From contig FN649737.1 in the NCBI GenBank assembly GCA_000310025.1, forward strand, positions 985,825 through 1,049,824: a DNA stretch of 64,000 bases. Direction: 5' to 3'. The notes under the pieces were generated by a model. That model was not told the origin of the DNA. It searched no databases and saw nothing but the letters and a program-made list of their open reading frames with translations. This document shows positions 39,601 through 49,717 of the stretch, one piece after another. Within the stretch, counting starts at the first letter, position 1. The number at the start of each line of letters is the position of its first letter. Source of the stretch: Ectocarpus siliculosus. Lineage: Eukaryota; Sar; Phaeophyceae; Ectocarpales; Ectocarpaceae. A program made the translations under genes and the position numbers.

Positions 39601-41227
39601 AGTCTGGCAAGGTTCTGAAACGCTGGGCATGGAAATAGCGGGAATTGTCCCCCAAGTACATTCCCCACAACCTTACGACGATGCTTCTTTTGTGAAGCGC
39701 CGAACAAACAGCTCTTGCCTTTCCATGGTGAGACGCGGTTTCGACCCGAGCTACCGCGGATCGAGGGCGGGGGCGACGGTGTGACCGGTGAGCCGATGAT
39801 CCCCCTCCCCCTCCATGATCCGAGCCTCGAAACTCGGTTCTGCCGGCGGTAGCGCCGCCAGGGGGCGCCGCAGCTGTTGCCGGTTCACCACCCCCGGCGG
39901 CACCGCCGGGGGGCGCGTTCTTCACGCACTCTACCTCGGGTACCCCCGCCCCCCTTGAATCGCCGCCGGTCGATGTTGCGGGTAGCGGCGGTGCCGGCGG
40001 CGGCGCGGTGGTGCTGTCCAGATGACGCGCTGCCGCTGACTTTGGCCGAGGAGGTGCTTGAAGCCTCGATGGAGGTGTGGTGCTGGTCCCCTGGGTTGCT
40101 GCCGGTGTGGGCGAGTGTGATCGGTACTGCTGGGAGACGCGGGTGGGGGGGCGGGCGGACGGGTTGCGGACGACGTAAGGTTGTATTCGAACTTTGGTGT
40201 TGTTTGTTCCGTTGCTTGTCTGGTAACGAGTGGGGGACCACCGCTGGGTCTGTTCCGAACGTTACAGGTCCCTCGCAGGAGAGTCACAAGCTGAGTTTTT
40301 ACTATCATCATTTCCAATATTTTAGTATGCTGTTACATAGAGTGGCGGATGGCACTATGCCTCGCGTACAAGTCCGTGCCTTCTGCAGCTTCGTATTTGA
40401 TGCAGACTTTGCGTTTGTAGTCCAAGGATTGATTGTCGAAGATGTACCAATCCAGACGAAATTCTGTTTTTCTGTGCCTTCTCTTAGTGTAGGCGGAACG
40501 CGAGAGATTCCTAAGTCACAACCGAAACAGCATCGCTTTCCAAGAAAACTTCATGCAGTACCTACCCGCAGTCAGCTCAAAAGTGAAAGGCACTCGCCTG
40601 CCCTTGGCTCCCCCCTGTTGCAGCCTTGCCGCTGTCGCTACCTGCCGCGCACACACCATAGCCGGCTGCGTAGCGGGGCACGTACTCCCCTCTCGGGATC
40701 CCGCCGGTGCCCGAGCTGTTGTGCCCAATCCCCCCCCCCCCTCCGGCCCCGACACCCACTCCTTGGCCTGCTCCAGGTGTCCCGTAGACTCGTGCATTGG
40801 CACTGCTGGGACGCACCCTTGTGCGAGGTTTCCCCGGCCTCGCACCTCTTGGATCACCACCGTGTGCTGACGACCCGCTCCCTCCGCTCACCCTGCGACC
40901 AAAAGCTGGCGGGGGGTGGCCGCGCGGTGCTCCGCCACCGTGGCCACTACCACCGGTGCCCGGAGCAGGGTGATACGCCGGTGGCGGGTAAGATGGTGGG
41001 CTTGGAAAGCTGCTCTCCTTCGTCCCGCCACCGCCACCGCCGGGGCGATCTCGACTGCCGTTCCAACTCCCAGCGCCAGCCGATTTAGGCCGGGATCGGC
41101 GGGAGGCACTCGCAGTAAAAGGTCGGTGTAGAAACGCAAGCTGCTGGGCTTCGTACGCCTCTCTGCTCTTCGTCGTCTGTTGGTCGACGGTCGTACGAGG
41201 AGAGCATGCTATTGCACAAATCGACAT
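30331..41227 (-). CDS. Ser/Thr protein kinase, CAMK AMPK/MARK-type, with UBA-like tail
   Basis: A multi-exon minus-strand gene. A disordered N-terminal arm (exons from about 41.2 to 36.3 kb) precedes a complete kinase domain (35800-31.3 kb), then a UBA-like segment and a short Ser/Arg-rich tail ending at 30331. The UBA-like part is formed by splicing EEIARQ to [16 protein letters not shown], resembling the helix after the catalytic domain in AMPK-related kinases. Expected reaction: ATP-dependent phosphorylation of Ser/Thr. All catalytic residues are present, but the usual activation-loop Thr is Val. Seven RPxSA motifs lie in the arms and tail. The MARK/NIM1-like assignment follows the spacing of motifs; substrate and location are unknown. 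The start codon is uncertain: ATG at 41225-41227 is the farthest in-frame choice I can see. Confidence 0.85.
31210..35800 (-). CDS. kinase gene, catalytic-domain exons
   Basis: Exons on the minus strand, 5' to 3': 35800-35733, 35343-35272, 34991-34905, 34099-33968, 33605-33455, 32923-32818, 31922-31769 and 31476-31210. Every join is in phase. Motifs in order: glycine loop [12 protein letters not shown], catalytic Lys in VAVKTYEK, helix-C Glu in [12 protein letters not shown], hinge [35 protein letters not shown] (PPE replaces APE), [30 protein letters not shown] and VCAHPWV. The glycine loop, the activation segment and the FCGTP join are each rebuilt across introns, which confirms the borders. 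The activation loop reads LLHVFCGTP, so the position of the LKB1-type Thr holds Val. Confidence 0.9.
31716..31761 (-). repeat. (TTG)n tract just after a kinase donor site
   Basis: On the plus strand it is (CAA)n with CGA interruptions; on the gene's sense strand it is TTG. It begins about seven bases after the GTGAGC donor at 31768. See the finding on sense-strand GTT tracts. Confidence 0.9.
32060..32155 (+). repeat. dispersed repeat A, copy 2
   Basis: The second copy of the repeat at 40-135, in a kinase-gene intron. It has GGTACTCAT, GCATGCCG, AGACCTTTGA and CCTACAAAGCCGG in the same order. Confidence 0.7.
36261..41227 (-). CDS. kinase gene, disordered N-terminal exons
   Basis: Exons 36360-36261 and 37407-36875 join in phase to the glycine-loop exon and are well supported. 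The second holds poly-Gln, poly-Ala and RRPQSAHTA. Upstream, 39487-39228 (MATTTPAP... to TYGQR) and a segment ending at 39755 (RPRSA|GTAGCT) look like exons. A long Gly/Ser/Pro-rich exon at about 40.6-41.2 kb reads [15 protein letters not shown] followed by RPKSAG and [11 protein letters not shown]. Shared RPxSA motifs and strand suggest one gene. The phase between 39228 and 37407 does not close with the donor I see, so an exon is missing or a border is wrong, and a separate gene for the 39-41 kb exons cannot be excluded. Confidence 0.55.
38167..38209 (+). repeat. short tandem duplication
   Basis: The 19-bp word ACTTGTACTGCAGCGTTCG occurs twice, separated by five bases, within a presumed kinase-gene intron. 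Confidence 0.9.
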
Positions 41228-44200
41228 GGAATCACTCCTACGCGGGCGCACCTCGAGAAAAACACAACATTTGCTTGTTTGTGTCCGCACACTTAAGCCC
41301 ACCATCGGCCGATTCCACGCGAGTACGAAACGCTAGCTTAGGGCGGCATATGTATGCTGTTCTATATATATTATTTTTTATGATCACTTTCTCAATGAAA
41401 AAAAATGGAGGCATCGATGACAGATGAGTGACGGTGCCATAGCCGGTCAAGTGAAAACCCGAGTAGGCCGCCTCGTACAGCCGGCAACTTGGGGTCTGTG
41501 TGCATCCCAAGGAAGGGGTGGCAGGGGGAGAAGGAAACCAGTGCCTCCTCTCTCCGGAAATCAAACCACGGTGAACTGCTCGTCATCGCACGTAATAATT
41601 TGAAGATCTGGCGGAGACTGGAACAAGGTGGCGAGCGTGTCAAGATATATTCCAAACGTCTCTGTACGAATATCACTGTAGCATACGGCTGATGGGTGAA
41701 GTGTATGATGAGAGGTGTACGCTGGCGCCCGGAATCATGGATAGGACGAACACGTAACATTTGGTGCACGACGTACATGAAATGATCGTCCAAGGAATAA
41801 CAGCAGTAGTCTCGTGGCTGAGACCCCGTCCGAACTCCTCTTGGGTCACTCTCAGGCAGCCCTCAGGCAGGGTGCCCACACGCCCACGGGGGTGTGGGAG
41901 TTGACGAATCTACAGTACCAGCCTGTCCTCGCAAAGTTGTCAGACATAATTGGTACATATACTTACGTACGGTCCCCTCCTCTGCCAAAGGACGCCAGAC
42001 TACAGAGTAATGCAATCGCAACAGAGACAGCTCCCCGACGAAAATCACGCCCACACCTGTTGATACCGCGCCGCCGTCGTTGCGGTAGTCATGTTTTTCA
42101 GGATCCAAAGGCCCGATGATCCCTGGAAGCGCTTGCTCATGCGTGTGCCCTTGATCCTCTGTCGGCAGCGGAGCCAGTCCTGTAGAAGACGAATGAGTGT
42201 GTTCGCCGCCCGTCGTCGAGTACGGGTTGTACGTACACGAGATATATATATATATCGTGCACACGTCGTCGAGCAAAAGCGGGCAGCCGTCGCTTTCTAC
42301 CTACTGCACCAAGAGGACACCCGAGCCTCGCACAGGGCTACCTTTCAACCATATTCGTACGTCGAGAGCTTCTCTATGGCCCCTTTTTATAGCGTGGTCG
42401 TGACGTGTGCGTAAGATCAATCAAAACCCCGTGAGATAGCCAACGGTTTTGGATTTTTTTTCGTCGATGGTGCCTCTTGGTCGGCTGTCGGCTGTACTGT
42501 CGATTTGTCCTTCCGTCGGTAACAAAAAAAAAAAAAAGGTCCGTACCCGCAGTGCGGACCCGTTGATCCATGGATCCAAATATCCAAACTCGTCATTTGT
42601 AGGGGGGTCGTGGGAAATCGAGCCTGCATGCACAAACTCTCACCCACAGCCATCGCACGAAACATCATGTACGCATTATGTGGCCTATCTTTCTTTGCTC
42701 TTCACGTCCCCCCAGGCTACAAATGACAATTCGCCCAACGTCTGTCGTTGAGAAACTGCTGCTGCTGCGCTGCTGCGGTGCGTGGTGTACAGGAGAAGAC
42801 GACGGACGACTCCGTATGCATATGAGCACAATGTTACCTTCAGTCCTGCTCGCCGTCCTAACAAGGTAAAAGATGGGTTGCAGCTGGCTGTGCTACAGTA
42901 GAGTCATAAGCTTGGTGTCGCCCCCAAGGCCAGTGGCAATGAAGCGATGGCATGTCACTCATTGGTGTGTTCATGTTCATTTGCCATTGCTTCCGAGTAT
43001 TGTACCATGTGCCTGCTGTGCTGCTGTGGGGGGTGCAGCATGTCGAATCTCCAGGACACAAGCACAGTATTCACTCACTTCGCTACATGGTTCTCGACAA
43101 CAGGGTCCCTGGTTGTACTTACTGATGGAGCCCACTATTAGGTTCAAAATAAGACATCGCAACTGCATCGAAGTTGTGTGTCAGCAGGCACCTGGCAGAT
43201 ATCGATGTGCTGCCATAGACGATACCTCCAGCATTGTCTAGACTACACTACTGCTGAACACGACCAACATTAGAAACACAACCGGATCCAATTCATTTAC
43301 ATTCTGCCAACCAGTGGCACCGCCATTCTGCACACAGTCAGTTGCTGCCCCCCCAAAAAAAGAAGCGCAAGAAATGACGAGTTCATACTGCTGACAAGAC
43401 TCCCGGCGTGCATCCAAAATGGACGGGACAAGAAGGAGATAAAGAACCAACGTCCTGGCATGGGGCTGAACGCTTGCTGGTGGAAAATTGACCACCTCCA
43501 ACGGTTTGGTGGGACACCATCAACAGGATCGCCGATGAAACGAATGAATGGAGGCGGTTGGGACGTTCGTGGCCAATTATCGCCGTGCGATCACATCCCG
43601 AGCGAATACCGGCTCTCACTTCACCCTTGCAGTTTTGGGGGATGCCCTTTCGGCTCACTCCAGCGCCCAAGTTGGTAGTCAAGGTCAAAGTAGCGTAGTC
43701 GATTCGACAAATACACCGGATCCCGCCCACAAGGCTATGGTCCCCTGTATCACCCAGCACTTACCGCAGGTGCAACTTTCAACACATAGTACAAGACAAA
43801 ACGGTAATAGCACCAACCAACCTCTGCAACAGGAACATTCGTTCTTTCGAAGGTATGTATGTGTCGATGCGCGATATAGGAATTATTCAGACACCCGGTT
43901 GCGAAGCGGCGCGAAGCATCATAACCTCGACGCACGACCAAAAGCTCGACCGATCACCCCGACAAACCGTTACATATCCCGCAGAACGATTCCCCTTGTT
44001 GAAACACCGGTATACACAAAAGCCTGCATAAAACCATTTGGCAAATCTCCTCTGACCACAAAACCGAAACTTTGGACTTTATGTAGTCAACGCTGACAAG
44101 TAATATAATGCTTTGATTATTCTTATGCAGGTTACTACACGAGAACCTTCTCCGAACCAAGCGTACGTACGTGCCACCGGCCTAGACAGGGCGATCACAA

Positions 44201-44406
44201 CCTTAGGACTGCTGTCTCTAGGTGGCCAAAAACACACGTGGGCTCGAAATTTCGTCCGGTATCGTCGCAGCAACAGAGGGTCCGCAGCACTAGATATGCT
44301 TCTAAATGCAAAGGAGACGGCAGTCAGTTCAGTTCACACACACAACGGTGACACAACGGTGATCGACGACTATTATACATACATCTAATCCTCCGTGCTG
44401 GCCAAA
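41228..44406. other. no gene recognised, 3.2 kb
   Basis: Lies between the 5' end of the kinase gene and the 3' end of the Msp1-like gene, both on the minus strand. Several frames are open for 100-180 codons (for example plus strand 43548-44096), but none shows a domain or a phase-matched exon chain. A short (TA)n is near 42242-42256. It may contain the kinase promoter, 5' UTR exons or relics of mobile DNA. Confidence 0.5.
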
Positions 44407-47400
44407 TCATTGCGACCACTTCTTCCTTGCGTGGTCCATGAGGGAGCACATGTACCCCTCGTACGTGTTGCGAAACGCCTCCGCTTGCCAGAACACCGGC
44501 ACCACCCGGGCCTGCGCGGAGGTGACGTCAGACATGCGGAGCGGCCGCATCCGAACCGGCGGAAGAGCCGCCGCCTCTGCGGGTGCCGCCGCTGCAACGG
44601 CGGCCTCCTCCGAATCCGCCAGCCCGACGTCGCGCTGGCGAACGAGCAGGGCGGTGGTCGACGATTAGCGGTGGGGGTTGAAGTTGTTGTTGTTGTTGTT
44701 GTTGCTGGTGCTGTCTTCGTATGTTTAAAAAACCGTTCCGATCGCTGCACCCAGTACCTCCATCTGTCCGCACTGATCTAACACTTCACGCGGTTGATTC
44801 CCGCGGTCACAGGCTAACTAACCCTTAAACAGGTTTACTCACAAAAAAGAATCCGAAGGAGAATGTCGGGGTGAGAATCCGGTCTACACGGGGGTAATGT
44901 TGTTGGTTTTCTCAAGCTTACGTTTTGCGGGTGGTGAATAGCCAAATGGACGACTTCAAGACTAGAGGGTGTGCATTCACTTTTGCCGCTGGAACCACAG
45001 CGGGGAAGATGTCGAATCTTACCTGTAAATTATTCCAGCCGCAGTGAGTGAAATGAAGTGCTTCTGGCTGCTGCTGTGGGATAACGGCGCGCTACTGTAG
45101 CTTACATGCCACCGATTCGATTGCTCAATTTTGCTGTGTTTGGTTCGCATCAAGACATCCTCATTCTTACCATCCGCCGATCGTACGGATGGAGACATCA
45201 ATCTTCGGGTTGTTCGTAGGGGACAAGTGGACTTCCTGATATCGGATACAAAAGGGGAGTAGGGGCAATCGCGTGTTTAGCCGCGGGCATTTCCCGTCGA
45301 CACTCGGGAAACACGCAACGCTAAGCCAGCGCACACCCAGGAGCACAAAAGTCTTCGTAAACTTCCAAACAAGTTACGTGAAGCTGGTTCTTCTTCTCTC
45401 CCCTGCCGTGGCGGAGGAGCGGACGTGCCAACTCTTCGTCCAAACTTTGGTCCCACGCAACAAGAGGGCGGGGCGACACAAGCAGCCGTACCTGCCACCC
45501 CCGTCGCCGCCGGCGTTTCTGCTGCTGCTGCTCTTGCTGCGGCCGCCGTAACCTGGACTGGTGCAGTCCCTGGTTTTGGCGCTTCGCCGCCCGGCGGCGG
45601 TTTCTGTCCATCGCCTCCCGCAGCGGACCTCTCACCGACTGCCTCCATGCAGGCAATGACAAAAACGGCAATGGACTCTTTACGAGCATGGAAAACAGCA
45701 GGAGTCTTTGAACACAAGACAAGAAACACGCGAACTCTCACTGGTGACGGGTCACAATAGCATGAAAACAGAAGCCTTTGATCACAAGAGAAGAAGAGCG
45801 AAACCTCAGCAACAACACATTGTGGCATGAAAACGAGGCATTTCGAAGAAAGGGAGAGCGAAATTGTACCATCACTATCAACAGCAGCAGCGACAACAAC
45901 GACGACAACGACGACAAAAACATCAACAACAACGGCTCCAACGACAACATGTCTTCAACAACAACAACAACGACAACGACAACGACAACGATAACGTGCC
46001 TCTCGGCAGAGCTCCACGACGTCCCCGCAGCTGTACCCCTCCGTCTTGACGGCCAACTCCCGCCAGTCGAAACCCTCCTCCACCTCCACGTCCTCGAGAG
46101 CCTTCATCAGCACCGCCTTCCGCATCTTGCGGTCGGGCAAGCCCACCTGGAACGACCGAGAAAAACGCCTCTGCGAGACGAGAACCACCGTAAAAAAACG
46201 CACCAGGCGTGTCGGTGAATGCCCGGGGGGCACTCATGGTCATATTTTTCCTTGTGGTTCCTACACCATGGACCGCGCATCGCCACGTTTCCACCGACGG
46301 GGTACGTTAGGAGGGCCTTCCACGACCTTTCTCCTAGCCGGGGGAGGGTAGTTTTCTAGATGTTCGAAATACATGCGATGTTGTTGAGGACCTACTTTTT
46401 TCATTCTGCCGGGCACCCTGCTATTGGGAAGAATAAGGTTGAGCGTCCTCAACATTGGTGTCCTTAAAGCGGGGACGACTGTCCTGAAACCGGGGACCGT
46501 ACTCAAAATCGGTGCCCTTCACTAGGGATGGTTGCTTACAACGGAGACGAGTATCCTTACGGGGAAGACTGCCCTTAAAGCAGGGGGCGGCTGTCCTTCA
46601 ATCGGAGACGACCGTCTCTAAATCCGGGACCGTACTTAGTATTGGTGCCCTTACACTATAGATGGTTGTCCTTAAAGTGGCGACGACTATCTTTGGGGAC
46701 GACTGTCCTTAAACCGGGGACCGCGCTTAGTATTGGTGCCCTTAGGGATGGTTGTCCTTAAAGCGGGGGCGACTATCCTTAAGCGGGGGACGGCTGTATA
46801 CCTGCACCGCCGGGTCGAGGTCCCAGGGTCGATTCGTGGCGGCGAGCACCACAACCCTGTCCTGCCTGTCCTGCCCCGAACAGGAGAGCTCGTCCCAAAG
46901 TTGCATCAGCTCCGTCATCATGCCTCTGCGAGACCACGCACGGAGGCGTGATTTCCGAGCGTTTGTTCGAGAGATGGGCGCGTACACGCACAGCGCTAGC
47001 GTTCATTCGACGGCGTCGTTGTTGTTGTGCAGCGGATCGGCCACGACGAGTGACTGCTGTCGATGAGCGCCGTCAACTCTTCGTCTTTGCAAGGCGAGCA
47101 AACGCACGGACTTCCACAAAAAACACGTCGTAAGAAAACGGCCCAATGGCCAAATCTAAAGGAGCGAAATCACGACAACATTTCCGAAAAAAAGGAGGTT
47201 TCGTTTCACCGGGCAAACGTACGACATCGCGCAGCCGTTTAGCACTCGCCGACGGTTTCCTTGAGAAGGGTAGGTACGACATGTTGGACGGTTGCCGCAC
47301 GGCACTGCCCTTGTTCGGTAGCGACCAACATTGCTGTAGAGGGGGCGAAGTCCACGTACTAAATCCACGGGCGCCGCCAAAAGTAACCCTACGTCCGTAA

Positions 47401-49369
47401 TGATGAGGGGTCTCCAATGCGGTGTCGAAGGCGATTGGCACACCGCCCGGGCCCACGACTGCATTTCCTCCTTGTCCTCGCGACATTGTTCCACCATTCC
47501 CCAGCCCCACGGAAAGGAAGAAAGTTCCAGGGAAAAAAGTCGCGCGCACGTTCTCTCATAAATTATACTCCTTTCTCGCCTGTTAACCGCCCTGTCTCCC
47601 TCTTCGCGCTTGTAGCACAGGCCGTCGGCCTCATCCAGGAAGACGATGCAGGGCTGGACCTTCCGGGCGAGGCTGAACACGGCTCGGACCATGACACTCG
47701 AGTGCCCGACCCCGCCGCCGCCACAGCCGGGACTGTCATTTGACCGGCGGTCGCTCCCGCCGCCGCCGCCGCCGCCGCCGCCGGCGGATGTCCTCATGAG
47801 CGTGGAGGCCTTGACGCTCAGGAAGGCCGCGCCGCTCTGCTTGGCGACCGCTCTTGCGATGAGAGTCTTCCCGCAGCCAGGGGGTCCGTAGATGAGGATT
47901 CCGGTACAGGGCTTGATGAGGCGTGCCTGTGAATGGGAGGGGGGGGGGCATGTACCGTTGGGGGCGTGAAGAGGTCGTGGTGACGGGGGTATGCCACGCA
48001 GTGATGCCAGCGAAGGACTGAGGGCTGAAAGACAACGACAACGACAACAACAACAACAACAACACAGACGATGATGACGACAACGACGCGCTTTTCTCTT
48101 CGAGTAGAAACTACAACGCGTGGCCTTCGCTCCATCCACTCACAGGGTACAAGTCTGTGGGGAGGTCGAGTGGCTCCGATATGATCTCCTGCAGAGATCG
48201 CTTCATGGCCTCCATGCCGGCGATGTCCTCGAAAGTAACGTCGAGCCTATCGCAGTCCACGAGATCAGCTGCTACCTTGGATACGCGAGAGGGGCCAGGG
48301 GCGGCAAGGCAAAGTTATGCGCAGGGGTGGGTCCGGTTTAGTATCCCCCCTGTGCAGCGACACGCCTTGTTCAGCGACCACACAATCGGGTTGCACCGCT
48401 GCACCCGGGCTAACAGCTGCTACACCACCTGTTCCTAAATAGAGATGATTTTTCCTCCTGACACTAGAGGTTGCTAAACCGGGCCCATCATTTTACGGTG
48501 AGCTCCGACAGTGGCATCAAAAACAAGATAGAAAATGAAACCGTTGGCTTGTGACGCGCGATGTGTCACAACTCTGCGTGCCAGGCGGCCTTCGGGAAGG
48601 GTGAGACGAAGGTCCCGTAGAGAACACACAGGGTCTCACCCCCTAGGACCGGTACGACTGGGTGCTGCTGTACTCTAGCAATCGTGGCGGCAGCACTGGC
48701 CGGCGTATCCATAGAGGCTGGCGTTGCTTGGCCTTGCCGGCAAGAGAGCAAGACCGTTCGGGCCACCCACCCGCCGTGCAAACCCTTACAAACGGTCCTT
48801 CTGAGCCAGCCCTACCAAGCCGGCTTGATGTGCACGGAATTTTCCGACCTCAACAGCGAATGGTAGTCTCCCAGGCATACGTGTACACAGCAGCCCGACG
48901 TATCCCACGATGTTAACCCAGGCAACAATCACCTTGTCGATGCCCTGCAGAACGTAACCAGCATCGGAGGTCTGGCCCCTTCCGCAGAATGCCCACCCCG
49001 TGTCAGGCGTACGCTTAACTCATTCAACAAGAATGAGTGCCATTGCTTCCTCACCTCTAGCTCGGCCTCGCTCAGGCTTGGCACGACGTCCGGCGGAATC
49101 CGAGTCCCGCTTGGTAAGGCCGATTCCCGGGCTCTCCGGCTTCGTGATCGGCCGCCGACGTCGCCGCCATGCCCTCCGCGGCTAGCCCCCGCTCTCCCGC
49201 TCCCCGTCCTCGACCTGCTCTCCTTCGCTCTTCCTTTCTCTCGCTGCTGCTGATGCTGCTGGTAACTATCTTGTCCTGCTCGGCGAGGCAGCACCAACAC
49301 GCGAGCCGCCACCGATACCCATCGGGCTGCGCAGAGAACAAACCCTGCTGCCGCTAATAGCTGCGCCAT
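44407..49369 (-). CDS. membrane-anchored AAA ATPase, Msp1/ATAD1 family
   Basis: Six exons, all in phase, giving 441 aa: 49369-49055, 48275-48144, 47926-47569, 46923-46802, 46170-46000 and 44634-44407. Residues 1-30 hold a membrane anchor (AAAGFVLCAARWVSVAARVLVL), then a basic Gln/Arg/Ser linker. The AAA domain starts at DVTFEDIAGM. It has Walker A GPPGCGKT, Walker B CIVFLDEAD, sensor 1 VVVLAATNRPWD and the arginine-finger pair made by splicing AVQ to RRF, then FQVGLPDR and the late motif RMRPLRMSDVT, as in Msp1. Family role: ATP-driven extraction of mislocalised tail-anchored proteins from outer mitochondrial or peroxisomal membranes; location here is inferred. Odd: the pore-loop-1 aromatic motif is replaced by a Gly/Ser-rich insert. 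Confidence 0.88.
44684..44790 (+). repeat. dispersed repeat C, copy 1
   Basis: A (GTT)n run, then TTCGTATG, then AAAAAACCGTTCCGATC and a further related stretch with CATCTGTCC. The same order appears at about 55512-55600. Here it lies in the last intron of the Msp1-like gene, opposite to its sense strand. Confidence 0.75.
45880..45998 (-). repeat. (TTG)/(TCG)n tract after a donor
   Basis: The plus strand shows CAA and CGA repeats; on the sense strand of the Msp1-like gene it is TTG/TCG. It starts directly at the donor of the last intron. Confidence 0.9.
46443..46795 (+). repeat. degenerate tandem repeat in an intron
   Basis: Repeated words are TGTCCTTAAAGCGGGG, ACGACTGTCCTTAAACC, GGGGACCG and TTAGTATTGGTGCCCTT, in variable order over about 350 bp. 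It fills most of the Msp1-like intron 46171-46801 and ends against the donor at 46801. Units are about 20-25 bp, arranged in larger blocks of about 115 bp. Confidence 0.85.
48028..48062 (-). repeat. (GTT)n tract in an intron
   Basis: Plus strand CAACGACAACAACAAC; the sense strand of the Msp1-like gene reads GTT. It is located inside intron 47927-48143. Confidence 0.85.
48328..48486 (+). mobile_element. MITE-like element, copy 1
   Basis: About 159 bp bounded by inverted repeats: left GGGTCCGGTTTAG and right CTAAACCGGGCCC (12 of 13 bases pair). Inside are CTGTGCAGCGACACGCC and AGCGACCACA, which align with the second copy at 54855-55040 in reverse. It has no coding capacity and sits in the first intron of the Msp1-like gene. 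A clear target-site duplication is not seen. Confidence 0.75.
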
Positions 49370-49717
49370 GTTGGGGGCGGGGGGGAGGGGGGTGCTCCGT
49401 TTTTATGCTTTGTTTGGCTGTTGTAGACCTTTGATCATGTTGCGGAGGAGGGGGCGAGTGGGGGTCACAGGTGGCTGTAGCCTCGCGATTGGCGAAGCCT
49501 GTCTCCTTGCGCTGTTGTAGGGTGCGAGATAATACGGGATGTTGTGGGTTTGCCCTCTCGGCTGGATGCATACAATCCAGCAGCGATGAACAACGAGCAT
49601 GTTTGCGTGGAGCATCGTACTCTAGCTGCTGCAAGCATCATCAAACGGCGGCGGCTTGGTGCATCCATCGTCCATGCCCTAAGGCATAGACTAATTGATG
49701 TTCCCGTCAAGCGCGGC

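Larger units (their letters stand above)
44635..45999 (-). other. probable GC-AG intron of the Msp1-like gene
   Basis: Exon five ends at CGAGAG before GCACGT, and the last exon begins after CGCCAG. Phase 0 on both sides requires the GC donor; the adjacent GT (GCAC|GTTATC) would leave one base and break the frame. The donor is followed at once by a (GTT)/(GTC)n tract on the sense strand. A GC-rich open segment inside (minus 45828-45277) was not used, because adding it as an exon shifts the frame. Confidence 0.6.

Noticed and set aside
39877-41088. 403-codon open frame on the plus strand
   Set aside because: Opposite the kinase N-terminal exons. It has Arg/Cys/Pro-rich shadow composition and reads through their splice sites.
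45277-45828. 183-codon minus-strand frame as an extra Msp1 exon
   Set aside because: It lies in the last intron. Plausible borders exist (61-nt piece between CAG and GTACGG) but using them shifts the frame of the last exon.
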